DNA of 15,320 nt, taken from the NCBI GenBank assembly GCA_002687025.1, contig NYZG01000411.1, positions 1 through 15,320 of the forward strand. The letters run 5' to 3'. Every line of letters begins with the position of its first letter. The stretch's first letter is position 1. Below the pieces are notes generated by a model. The model ran no database searches and was not told the origin of the DNA. It saw nothing but the letters and a program-made list of their open reading frames with translations. This document shows, piece by piece, positions 7,541 to 14,458 of the stretch. Origin of the DNA: Candidatus Poribacteria bacterium (GTDB lineage Bacteria; Poribacteria; WGA-4E; GCA-2687025). The position numbers and the translations under genes were made by a program.

Positions 7541-7585
7541 CCCCGCTATGCTATCGGCGCCATGGCGCGATAGCGTAGCGCGGGG
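7541..7585. repeat. Large imperfect palindrome between two genes
   Basis: The arms CCCC-GCTATGCTATCG-GCGCC (from 7541) and GGCGC-GATAGCGTAGC-GCGGGG (to 7585) pair along almost their whole length. There is one T-G wobble position and small bulges, around a perfect 12-bp palindrome GCGCCATGGCGC at 7557-7568. As RNA it would be a very stable hairpin 32 bases after the Ycf48-like stop. No T-run follows. It could be a factor-assisted terminator, an mRNA-stabilising hairpin, a REP-like element or an operator for the gene at 7604. Confidence 0.65.
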
Positions 7586-7603
7586 CGATGGCCACACGAG
7601 ACC

Positions 7604-8596
7604 ATGAAAGCAACGCGGAACAGCCGCGTCACCAGCGCGAAGCGGCCTGGCGTGGCGCGTGGAGTCGCGGCGGCCTCGGTCGCGGCCGCCATCGTCTATC
7701 TCGGGCTCGGATGCTCACCCCCAGAGGCCGAGGTCGAGACGCTGGCGATCCAGGCAACGCCCGTGGCCGCCGGGATCTACGTGCTGACGAAGGAGGGCAT
7801 CGGTGGCAACATCGGCCTTTGCGTCGGCGACGACGACGCCTTCCTCGTCGACGGCGGGGACTTCTTCGTCGGGAACCTGCTGATGCCGTTCGCGGACGAA
7901 ATCGCGCGCACCGTCGCCAGCGTCACTGATCGGCCGATCGGCTACGTCGTGAACACGCATTGGCACGCCGACCACGCCGGTGGCAACGCGGACCTCGCCA
8001 TCGCGGGGGCGGTCGTCATCGCACACGAGAACGTGCGGAAGCGTCTCGCCGCGCCGGCGGGGCCGGAGGCGTACAACGTTACGATGCCGCCGTCGGAGCC
8101 GGAAGCGCTTCCGATCGTCACGTACACGGACTCCATCACGTTCTATCGGAACGGCGAGGAGATCCACCTGATCCACCCGCCGAACGCCCACACAGACGGC
8201 GACTCGATAGTGCACTTCCGGAACGCCAACGTCCTGCATCTGGGGGACCTTTACTACAACGGGATGTACCCGTTCTCGCCCCTTGATGTCGAGAGCGGCG
8301 GGTCGGTGGACGGGACGATCGCCGCGCTGGACCGGGCCCTCACGATCGGCGGCCCTGACGCCACGTTCATACCCGGCCACGGGCCCGTGTCCGGGGCCGA
8401 CGGAGTGCGAGCGGCGCGCGACATGCTCGCGACCGTTCGGGAACGGACGGCGACGCTGATGAAGGAGGGCAAGACGCGAGACGAGATCATGGGCGCGAAA
8501 CTCACCGCCGAGTTCGATGCGACGTGGGCGACACCGGTGATGGCTGGAGACGCGTTCGTTGGCATCGTGTACGACTCCCTCCTTTCATGGCAGTAG
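7604..8596 (+). CDS. Exported metallo-beta-lactamase-fold hydrolase
   Basis: Predicted 330-aa MBL-fold metallohydrolase. The N-terminus has a basic stretch, then AAASVAAAIVYLGLGC; C37 is a possible lipidation site, though the box is imperfect, so either a lipoprotein or a membrane-anchored protein. Metal ligands are complete: H119-W-H121-A-D123-H124 (THWHADHAGGN), H196 (NAHTDGDSI), D215 (LHLGDLYYN) and H259 (IPGHGPVSG). The GMYPFSPLDVESGGSVDG block resembles a broad environmental MBL group whose substrates are mostly unknown. Beta-lactamase activity should not be assumed. The ribosome site before the ATG at 7604 is weak (GAG at 7597-7599). The palindrome at 7541-7585 ends 18 bases upstream. 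The VCBS lipoprotein follows after 58 bases and is probably co-transcribed. Confidence 0.9.
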   Translation: MKATRNSRVTSAKRPGVARGVAAASVAAAIVYLGLGCSPPEAEVETLAIQATPVAAGIYVLTKEGIGGNIGLCVGDDDAFLVDGGDFFVGNLLMPFADEIARTVASVTDRPIGYVVNTHWHADHAGGNADLAIAGAVVIAHENVRKRLAAPAGPEAYNVTMPPSEPEALPIVTYTDSITFYRNGEEIHLIHPPNAHTDGDSIVHFRNANVLHLGDLYYNGMYPFSPLDVESGGSVDGTIAALDRALTIGGPDATFIPGHGPVSGADGVRAARDMLATVRERTATLMKEGKTRDEIMGAKLTAEFDATWATPVMAGDAFVGIVYDSLLSWQ

Positions 8597-8654
8597 ACGC
8601 GTGGATGGAATGTCGCGGATAACGCGTCCACGCCGTCACGCGCGGCGGGCCTCG

Positions 8655-10346
8655 ATGAAGCGATCTCGGATCGTCGGACGTCATTCCGATCCCTTGCTCC
8701 CGTTTCTATGCGCCATCCTCGTCCTGGTGTCCCTGCACGCTTGCGATCGCGGCACGGAAGCGCCGTCAGAGAGAGCCCCGGCCGTGGCCGCGCCGCTTCG
8801 GTTCACTGAGACCGCGGCTGACGCGCGGATCGACTTCGTGTCGATGTATCGAGACGACGCGCTCGACTACGTGTCCGAGGCGATCGGCGGCGGCGCCGCA
8901 TGGCTCGACTACGACAACGACGGCGATTGGGACGTCTACATCACGACGGGCGCGGGCCACCCGAACGCGCTCTATCGGAACGACGGTGGGACATTCACGC
9001 CGGCGGCCGAAGCCGGCGTGGATCACGAGGCGTGTGGCATGGGGGTCGCCGCCGCGGACTACGACGCCGACGGGTGGGCCGACCTGTTCGTGACGAACTT
9101 CGGGGCGCCGGACGTGCTGTATCGCAACAGCGGCGATGGGACGTTCGAGGACGTTACCGACAGCGCCCGCGTTGGTGGGGACGCGACAGCATGGAGCGCC
9201 TCGGCCGTGTGGGGCGACGTCGATGGCGACGGCGACCTCGATCTCTACGTCGCGAGGTACGTCGACTTCAACGACCCGAGTTCCGCGATGGGCGTGTACG
9301 TCGCCGTGAAGCCTGAAGGGCCGGAGACCCTCCACCCCGAGTTCTACGCCCCGCAGGCGAACGTGCTCTACGCCAACAACGGCGACGGCACGTTCGCGGA
9401 TGTCACCGATCGCGCGGGCGTCCGTGACGCGGCCGGGAAGGGGCTAGCGGTCGCATTCGCCGACTACGACAACGACGCGGACCTCGACCTCTATGTCGCC
9501 AACGACGTCTCGGCGAACACGATGTTCACGAACCGTGGCGACGGCACGTTTGCGGATGCCAGCTTCCTGACCGGGACGGACGATCTGCGCGCGGGGATGG
9601 GCATAGACTTCGCCGACATAGACGAGGACGGGGACCTGGACTTCTTCGTGACGTACCTCCAGGACGAGATGAACGCTCTCTATCGCAACAACACGACACG
9701 ACACGACGCGGCGCCGTCCGACACCTTCGACGACATCGCCTCCGAGGCAGGCCTCGCCATACCGAGCCTCGGACTGACCGGATGGGGGACGGTCCTCGAG
9801 GATTTCGACGGCGACGGCGACTTCGATCTGTTCGTGACGAATGGGCATGTGAACGTGGATCAGGCAAACCCGGTGGAGTGCATCGGGCAGCGGGACCAGG
9901 TGTTCAGGAACGACGGCGGCATGCTCACCGACACGCCGGACGCCTTCGCGTTCACGGACTGGCGCGCCGGGCGGGGTCTCGCGGCGGCGGATTACGACAA
10001 CGACGGCGACGTGGACGTTCTGGTCGTGCAGAACAACGCGCGCGCGCTGCTCTTCCGCAACGACACGCAGAGCACGGGAGATTGGGTCAAGGTCCGCGCG
10101 CCCGTTGGAGCCCGAATCCACGTCCAGATCGGTGGACGGACGCTCATCCGCGAGGCGCGCGCCGGCTCCAGTTTTCTGTCGACACACGCGCCCGAAATGG
10201 TCATCGCCACGCCTGGCGGGCGGACGGTCGATCGGGTGACGATGCTGCGGCCCAGGCAGGAGACCGTCTCAGACCCGCCGCCTCGAAGCGTCACGACGTT
10301 CTACGCGGACGACCGGCCGGCCACGGTGACGCCGCCTGAGAGATGA
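8655..10346 (+). CDS. VCBS/FG-GAP repeat lipoprotein with C-terminal ASPIC/UnbV domain (CRTAC1-like)
   Basis: Predicted 563-aa exported protein. The signal peptide (LLPFLCAILVLVSLHAC) ends in a lipobox-like LHAC. Seven calcium-loop motifs of the FG-GAP/VCBS type are spaced along the body: DYDNDGDWD, DYDADGWAD, DVDGDGDLD, DYDNDADLD, DIDEDGDLD, DFDGDGDFD and DYDNDGDVD (from about residue 84 to 450), alternating with LYRN-GDGTF.D strands, as in an integrin-like propeller. The last 90 residues (VGARIHVQIGGRTLIREARAGSSFLS) match the ASPIC/UnbV domain, although its usual first loop is shortened. Family roles are poorly defined; surface or extracellular binding is an inference. The start at 8655 is chosen because it puts the signal peptide at the N-terminus; ATGs at 8559 and 8610 are in frame, the first inside the upstream gene, and neither is better supported. 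Confidence 0.87.
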   Translation: MKRSRIVGRHSDPLLPFLCAILVLVSLHACDRGTEAPSERAPAVAAPLRFTETAADARIDFVSMYRDDALDYVSEAIGGGAAWLDYDNDGDWDVYITTGAGHPNALYRNDGGTFTPAAEAGVDHEACGMGVAAADYDADGWADLFVTNFGAPDVLYRNSGDGTFEDVTDSARVGGDATAWSASAVWGDVDGDGDLDLYVARYVDFNDPSSAMGVYVAVKPEGPETLHPEFYAPQANVLYANNGDGTFADVTDRAGVRDAAGKGLAVAFADYDNDADLDLYVANDVSANTMFTNRGDGTFADASFLTGTDDLRAGMGIDFADIDEDGDLDFFVTYLQDEMNALYRNNTTRHDAAPSDTFDDIASEAGLAIPSLGLTGWGTVLEDFDGDGDFDLFVTNGHVNVDQANPVECIGQRDQVFRNDGGMLTDTPDAFAFTDWRAGRGLAAADYDNDGDVDVLVVQNNARALLFRNDTQSTGDWVKVRAPVGARIHVQIGGRTLIREARAGSSFLSTHAPEMVIATPGGRTVDRVTMLRPRQETVSDPPPRSVTTFYADDRPATVTPPER

Positions 10347-10381
10347 GACGTCGTCAGGCGCGTGTCTGGCGCTCCGGCGTC

Positions 10382-11293
10382 CTACTTCAGATGCGCATCG
10401 ATCCACGCCGTCGCGTCGTCGACGTATTCGACGGGCAGGCCGTGGCCGCTTTCGTAGAACTTCAGCATCTTGTCGGGACCGGGGATGAGCCCCAGCACAT
10501 GCTCCGCCTGCGTTTCGGTGTAGAACTGATCCTCGGCGCCCATCAGCATGGCAAACGGCGTGTCCCCGACGTGCGGCGCCACGCGTATTGGGGAGGACGA
10601 CGGCGCGCCCATCAGGGGCGCGACGCAGGCCACCGCAACGTCCACGCGCGAGTCCAACGCGGCCAGGTAGTACAGCATCATTCCGCCCATGCTATACCCG
10701 ATCGCGCCGATGCGGTCGGCGTCGATGTCGTCGCGCGTCTCGAGCCAATCCAGTCCACGGCGATAGTCGACCGTGGACTCGACCATCAATGCTCGGAGTC
10801 GGCTGAATTCGCTGCGTCCGAACATCGCCCACGGCTCCTCGTAGCGGTTCAGCGCGCCGCGCTCGCCGTGGTACTTCGCGTCCAGGGCGAAGACGGCGTA
10901 GCCGCGTGCGATGAGCTTCCCGCTCATCGCTGAGCCCTTGGGGACGTCGTCCCACCACCCCTGCTTGCCCGAACCCAGGCCGTGCAGGAGGAGGACGCAC
11001 GGGAACGGCCCGTCCCCTTCCGTCGGGATCGACAGGAAGCCGGGGATGATCTCGTCGCGTGAGCCGCGGAAGGCGACCTTGTAGCGCGTCTGCGTGTCGA
11101 ATTCGGTCTCGCCCACGATCGCGGCGTCTAGCGGGATCGACGCGTCGTAGCTCATGAAATCCGACACGAGCGCGAACTCACCGTCCGTGTACGGCTCCGG
11201 GATCTCGGCCTCCTGAGCTAGCGCCGTTAATGCCACGGCCAGGATGGCGAGCGTCACGCAGATTCGGAGGCGACGATGCAGCGCGCGGGCCAT
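10382..11293 (-). CDS. Exported alpha/beta hydrolase (dienelactone hydrolase/esterase-like)
   Basis: Predicted 303-aa secreted serine hydrolase, convergent with the VCBS gene (35 bases apart). The N-terminus is a clean signal peptide (basic ARALHRRLR, then ICVTLAILAVALTALAQ). Fold and catalytic features: oxyanion region LLLHGLGSGKQGWW (H104); nucleophile elbow GYSMGG with S201; acid D255 (GAEDQFYT); and H284 (ESGHGLPVEY). The HGER block after FALDAKYHGER and the spacing of the triad resemble the acetyl-xylan esterase/dienelactone hydrolase branch. The substrate cannot be predicted. The start at 11293 is preferred over the in-frame ATG at 11341 because of the ribosome site AGAGGA eight bases upstream and the compact signal peptide it gives. 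Confidence 0.88.
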   Translation of the reverse strand: MARALHRRLRICVTLAILAVALTALAQEAEIPEPYTDGEFALVSDFMSYDASIPLDAAIVGETEFDTQTRYKVAFRGSRDEIIPGFLSIPTEGDGPFPCVLLLHGLGSGKQGWWDDVPKGSAMSGKLIARGYAVFALDAKYHGERGALNRYEEPWAMFGRSEFSRLRALMVESTVDYRRGLDWLETRDDIDADRIGAIGYSMGGMMLYYLAALDSRVDVAVACVAPLMGAPSSSPIRVAPHVGDTPFAMLMGAEDQFYTETQAEHVLGLIPGPDKMLKFYESGHGLPVEYVDDATAWIDAHLK

Positions 11294-11301
11294 GGCGAAG
11301 A

Positions 11302-11307
11302 TCCTCT
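11302..11307 (-). promoter_or_regulatory. Ribosome binding site for the alpha/beta hydrolase
   Basis: On the minus strand AGAGGA sits eight bases before the ATG whose first base is 11293. It decides this start against the longer in-frame option at 11341. Confidence 0.65.
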
Positions 11308-11347
11308 GTGTGGGAGAGCGCAACACGCGGCTAGGCACCATCCGGTG

Positions 11348-11377
11348 AGCCTAACGCTCCGGGTCATGCCCTCGCAA
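11348..11377 (-). promoter_or_regulatory. Weak promoter candidate for the alpha/beta hydrolase
   Basis: On the minus strand TTGCGA (11377-11372) is followed after 18 bases by TAGGCT (11353-11348). Four of six and three of six consensus bases match. The position is sensible (leader of about 47 bases) but the match is poor. Confidence 0.25.
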
Positions 11378-11390
11378 CGGGGAGCCCCGT
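11377..11390. repeat. Short palindrome overlapping the hydrolase -35 region
   Basis: ACGGGG (11377-11382) and CCCCGT (11385-11390) are exact reverse complements with two bases between. It abuts the proposed -35 box, a typical place for an operator, but it could equally be chance in GC-rich DNA. Confidence 0.3.
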
Positions 11391-11410
11391 CCGGTCGGAG
11401 AACGCAGGGC

Positions 11411-11440
11411 GAGTAGGGGGTAGGTAGCCCGGTAGGGAGT
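11411..11440. repeat. Heptamer array, G-rich on the + strand
   Basis: GAGTAGGGGGTAGGTAG (11411-11427) and GTAGGGAGT (11432-11440) are degenerate copies of the TAGGGAG heptamer. This is the outermost member of the left set. Confidence 0.5.
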
Positions 11441-11452
11441 CGACGAACCCCC

Positions 11453-11479
11453 TTGAACACTGGATTTAACTCCTATACT
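11453..11479 (+). promoter_or_regulatory. Promoter candidate for the primase-helicase gene
   Basis: TTGAAC (11453-11458) and TATACT (11474-11479, five of six) are only 15 bases apart, shorter than ideal. The -10 runs into the heptamer array at 11476. If used, the leader would be about 285 bases and contain two inverted repeats. An alternative, TTGATC (11687-11692) with GATAGG (11710-11715), has the right spacing but a poor -10. Confidence 0.25.
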
Positions 11480-11591
11480 CCCTACTCCCTACTATCTATA
11501 TCTGTCTATAGCAGCTATGTCCGTGAGGACCTCTCGCGCTCCATGGCGTGTTCTATCTACCGGAGCTCTCCGGAAGTAGGGAGTAGGGAGT
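11477..11591. repeat. 17-bp perfect inverted repeat made of heptamer arrays
   Basis: ACTCCCTACTCCCTACT (11477-11493) is the exact reverse complement of AGTAGGGAGTAGGGAGT (11575-11591), with 81 bases between. Each arm is just over two tandem copies of a 7-bp unit. The enclosed segment is AT-richer than its surroundings at its left end. The pair could extrude as a cruciform or form a hairpin in the leader RNA. Confidence 0.75.
11560..11573. repeat. Short palindrome beside a heptamer array
   Basis: CCGGAG (11560-11565) and CTCCGG (11568-11573) are exact reverse complements two bases apart, directly abutting the array at 11575. Possibly an operator or chance. Confidence 0.3.
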
Positions 11592-11627
11592 TCGCGACGC
11601 AGACCCGCATGCCCAGAGGGTTTGCCG

Positions 11628-11649
11628 GCTCCCTACACCCTACCGCCTA
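11628..11649. repeat. Left inner heptamer array (candidate left inverted terminus)
   Basis: Three degenerate heptamers, CTCCCTA, CACCCTA and CCGCCTA, run from 11629 to 11649. The first 13 bases, GCTCCCTACACCC (11628-11640), occur in exact inverted orientation at 14446-14458 beyond the primase gene. Confidence 0.65.
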
Positions 11650-11758
11650 GCGGCTCGCCTATCCGGCAGTCGTGCGCATGTTCGGTTTGATCCGACCACC
11701 CCCCGCGCGGATAGGGTCATGGTGGCGGCGGCTTCGTCGCCTGGTGACAACCTACGAC

Positions 11759-11764
11759 GAAGGG
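11759..11764 (+). promoter_or_regulatory. Ribosome binding site fixing the primase-helicase start
   Basis: GAAGGG lies six bases before the ATG at 11771. The in-frame ATG 33 codons upstream (11672) has no such site, and the extra residues would be an Arg/Pro/Trp-rich tail, so 11771 is chosen. Confidence 0.7.
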
Positions 11765-11770
11765 CTGAAG

Positions 11771-14434
11771 ATGGATGTCTCGACCGCCACCGCCAACCCG
11801 ACGACGCCGACGCCGGCCACCGAGAACGCGGCCCTGCCAGACACTCCGCCGGCGCTTCTCAACACCCTCCTCGACGCGATCCGTCTCGACGACTCCGACC
11901 GACGTTCGCTGCGCTCTCGACGCGGCCTCACCGACGAGAGCATCGACGCGCTGAAGTTTCGCTCCGGCGGCGACCCGGTCCGACACGCGCTCCTCGGCAT
12001 CCGAGACGGCGGGCAGTGGCCGGCGGCGCAACTGCTCGACAGCGGGCTGTTCGTCGGAGGCGACGAGGCCGTCGCGCCGAACCCGATCTACCTCAAGCCG
12101 AACATCCTCATCCCTTACCTCGACGAACGCGACGACTGCATCGCCGTTCGGCCGCACAAGAACGGACCGAAGGGTCACCCCGTGCGGATATACGCGCCGG
12201 GCTTTGCGTCGATGCCCATGTCGCGGGACGTCGTGATGGTCGAGGGCGAGTTCGGCGCCGCGGCGCTCCGGCAGGTCGGCTTCCGGGCGATCTCCGTGCC
12301 GGGCGTGTCGTCGTTTGCGGGGAAGAACTTCCCGAGGCTGGTGGCATGGCTGCGGGCGCGCGATGTTCGTGAGCTGGTCGTCCTGTTCGACCGCGAGGAC
12401 AAGGCGGATCCCGCCAAGAGCGGCTACAAGAGCGACACGCTGAAACGCTACGACACCGAGTACTGGGCGTGGCGCGTCGCCCACGATCTCGGGCGGCACG
12501 ACATCGACGCGCGCATCGGGACGTTCCCGCTCGAATGGGACTCCAACGCGGCGAAGGTGGATGCGGACTCGGCGCTGGCGGCGGGCAAGTCGTGGGAGCA
12601 GTACCTCGGCGTCGTTCGCGCGGGCGCCACGCCGTCGGAGTATCTGCGCATGCGGCATCACACCGACGAGGCGCGTCGCGTGCTGTCGCTCAAGATGGCG
12701 AACCACCTGCTGCTCGACAAGCGCCGCGTCGTGGACGACGAGACGTATGAGCGTGGCTACCGCATCCGCGCGGCGGGCGTCTGCCGCGAGGACTTCGAGG
12801 AGCGGCCGAAGGTGGGCATCCGTCGGAAGACGCCGGTCCGCGTGTCGCACGCGCCGATATGGCTCTCGGGCCACGGCTTCGATGTCGAGACGCGCAGCCA
12901 CTACGTGGAGCTGTCGTACGTCCGGGCGCAGGACGGCGTGTCGGTGATGGAGTCGGAACTCGTCGAGCGCGGGGCGGCGATGAGCGCCCGTCGGCTCGTG
13001 GAATACGCGGGCGTCGGGCTGCCCGTGTCGTCGTCGTCGTCGAGCCGGTTGGTCGAGTACCTCGGCGCGCTCGAGGCGACGATGGCGCCGCACCTGCCCA
13101 CCGCGCGTTTCACCGACCGGAACGGATGGCATCGGCCCGACGGCGACCGTCAGTACGTCCTGGCCGCGGAGAACATCGCTCCGAGTGACCGGCCGCCGCG
13201 TCATCCCGTGCGGCAGTATCCGCGGAGTCACAGCGAGGAGAAGGCAATCCTGGACGGCATCTGCCGTCGCGGGACGGAGCGCGCGTGGATCGAGTTGGCC
13301 GCGGAGGCGCGGGAGGCGTCGGACCTGGCGCGCTTTCTGTTGGCGGCGGGCTTCGCGGCGCCATTGCTGTATCCTGTCGGCGCGCGTTCGTTCGGGGGGC
13401 ACATCTACGGCGACAGTGGTGGCGGGAAGACGGCCGTGGCGAAGCTCGTGTCGTCGATCTTCGGTGACCCGTCGCGGTTGATCGGCAGCCTGTTCACGAC
13501 GCTCGTGGGCGTCGAGCGGAGGGCGGCTCTGTTCTGCGACCTGCCCATCGTGCTGGACGAACTGCAGATGAACGCGGACCCCAAGATGCGTCGGACGCTG
13601 GCGTATCTCATCGCGCAGGAGGCCGGGAAGACACGTGGCGCGAAGGAAGGCGGATTGCAGCACACGCCACGATGGCGCGTCGTATCGTTCACGACGGGTG
13701 AGGAGCCGCTCACCACGCTGGACGATTTCGGCGGGCAGGCGGCGCGCGTGCTGGAACTGAGCGGCCGACCCATCCCCGACGACGCGACGGCGCGACGCAT
13801 CCACGAACTGACGCGCGAGCGGCATGGCCACGGCGGTCGCATCTTCGTCCACGCCCTGGTGGACCTCGACCCGGAGGAGTTGCGCGAACTGCTCGCGGTC
13901 GCGGTGGCTCGCCTGCGGCGTCACATGCCCGACACGCGTCCCGCGACGGTCACTGCGCTGGCGACGGTCTGCCTGGCCGACGCGCTGGCGTCGGAGTGGG
14001 TGTTCGGGGCGTCGGAGTCGCGCGATGACCTGCTGGACGCGTCGCTGACGATGGGCCGCGACCTTTGGGAGCGTCAGCCGGCGAACACGCCGTACGGTCC
14101 GCGGGCGTTGGACTGGGCGCGGTCGTGGTTGGTGTCGAACCGGCGGCGTTTCGCGCGCGAGGCGGAGATCGGCGCCGGGACGCGAGACATCCCCACCGAA
14201 CGCGAGGTGTGGGGGAAGATCGCCGCGGACGGCTCCGTCTACATCCTGCACAACGTCTGGGACGTCGAGGTCGAGAAGGCGGGCTACAACCCCACGCGCG
14301 TGCTGCAAGACTGGCGGGATCGCGGGTGGATCGTCACGGACGGTCGCAACCTGAAGCCCAAGCGGGCCATCGAAGGGCGCACGGCGCGCGTCGTGTGCGT
14401 GAAGCCGGACGCTATCGGCGTGGCGGCGGAGTAG
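11771..14434 (+). CDS. TOPRIM-DUF927 fusion, primase/helicase-like replication protein
   Basis: Predicted 887-aa cytoplasmic protein. The N-terminal part (about 25-90) has a DUF3854-like lead (SRRGLTDESIDALKFRSGG). A TOPRIM domain follows: VMVEGEFGAAALRQ with E158/E160, and VVLFDREDKAD with D207/D210. A central domain of about 320 residues leads to a DUF927-type ATPase: GWHRPDGDRQYVLAAENI; Walker A GDSGGGKT (G547-T554, K553); Walker B IVLDE (D596-E597); a TTGEEPL sensor-like block; and GGQAARVLEL. The C-terminus resembles the winged-helix tail of DUF927 proteins. Such fusions occur in plasmids, integrative elements and phage satellites and are thought to drive element replication; the DnaG-type zinc finger is absent. 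A six-serine run at about 420-425 comes from a TCG repeat (13028-13042). No integrase, relaxase or capsid gene is adjacent. The gene looks intact and richer in GC than the DNA downstream; its stop codon lies inside a heptamer array. Domain calls are by eye. Confidence 0.85.
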   Translation: MDVSTATANPTTPTPATENAALPDTPPALLNTLLDAIRLDDSDRRSLRSRRGLTDESIDALKFRSGGDPVRHALLGIRDGGQWPAAQLLDSGLFVGGDEAVAPNPIYLKPNILIPYLDERDDCIAVRPHKNGPKGHPVRIYAPGFASMPMSRDVVMVEGEFGAAALRQVGFRAISVPGVSSFAGKNFPRLVAWLRARDVRELVVLFDREDKADPAKSGYKSDTLKRYDTEYWAWRVAHDLGRHDIDARIGTFPLEWDSNAAKVDADSALAAGKSWEQYLGVVRAGATPSEYLRMRHHTDEARRVLSLKMANHLLLDKRRVVDDETYERGYRIRAAGVCREDFEERPKVGIRRKTPVRVSHAPIWLSGHGFDVETRSHYVELSYVRAQDGVSVMESELVERGAAMSARRLVEYAGVGLPVSSSSSSRLVEYLGALEATMAPHLPTARFTDRNGWHRPDGDRQYVLAAENIAPSDRPPRHPVRQYPRSHSEEKAILDGICRRGTERAWIELAAEAREASDLARFLLAAGFAAPLLYPVGARSFGGHIYGDSGGGKTAVAKLVSSIFGDPSRLIGSLFTTLVGVERRAALFCDLPIVLDELQMNADPKMRRTLAYLIAQEAGKTRGAKEGGLQHTPRWRVVSFTTGEEPLTTLDDFGGQAARVLELSGRPIPDDATARRIHELTRERHGHGGRIFVHALVDLDPEELRELLAVAVARLRRHMPDTRPATVTALATVCLADALASEWVFGASESRDDLLDASLTMGRDLWERQPANTPYGPRALDWARSWLVSNRRRFAREAEIGAGTRDIPTEREVWGKIAADGSVYILHNVWDVEVEKAGYNPTRVLQDWRDRGWIVTDGRNLKPKRAIEGRTARVVCVKPDAIGVAAE

Positions 14435-14458
14435 GGAGTAGGTGTGGGTGTAGGGAGC
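14429..14458. repeat. Right heptamer array overlapping the primase-helicase stop codon
   Basis: Tandem degenerate copies GAGTAGG, GAGTAGG, TGTGGGT, GTAGGGA, G-rich on the + strand. The TAG stop (14432-14434) is part of the first copy, so the last codons of the gene are repeat-derived. Its outer 13 bases (14446-14458) are the exact inverse of 11628-11640. Confidence 0.75.

Larger units (their letters stand above)
11294..11770. other. Long divergent intergenic region with heptamer arrays
   Basis: About 480 bases separate the hydrolase (leftward) from the primase-helicase gene (rightward). No gene is supported. The region holds four arrays of the TAGGGAG/CTCCCTA heptamer in alternating orientation (11411-11440, 11476-11493, 11575-11591, 11628-11649), an AT-richer patch at about 11461-11520, short palindromes at 11377-11390 and 11560-11573, and candidate promoters in both directions. 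A frame open from an ATG at 11672 joins the primase gene but lacks a ribosome site. Confidence 0.65.
11628..14458 (+). mobile_element. Candidate repeat-bounded single-gene unit (TOPRIM-DUF927)
   Basis: Perfect 13-bp inverted repeats (11628-11640 and 14446-14458) enclose one complete gene for a replication-type protein and almost nothing else, a 2831-bp unit. This is the outline of a small transposable or satellite element. Against it: there is no transposase or integrase, no target duplication at the outer edges (left flank TTGCCG, right flank GCGTCA), and both termini belong to a heptamer family also found just outside, so they may be ordinary genomic repeats. Kept as a hypothesis. Confidence 0.2.

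Noticed and set aside
10347..10381. Bidirectional terminator between the convergent genes
   Set aside because: Only short GC pairings (GCGC/GCGC) and no T-tract on either strand.
11411..11650. CRISPR array
   Set aside because: The units are 7 bp, tandem without spacers and in both orientations; no cas gene is present.
13028..13042. TCG trinucleotide repeat as a phase-variation switch
   Set aside because: Changes in units of three bases keep the frame; more likely a serine linker.
11717..14308. 863-codon open frame on the minus strand opposite the primase-helicase gene
   Set aside because: Codon-phase shadow in high-GC DNA: Arg/Val/Gln-rich with no motifs, whereas the + strand frame has Walker and TOPRIM motifs.
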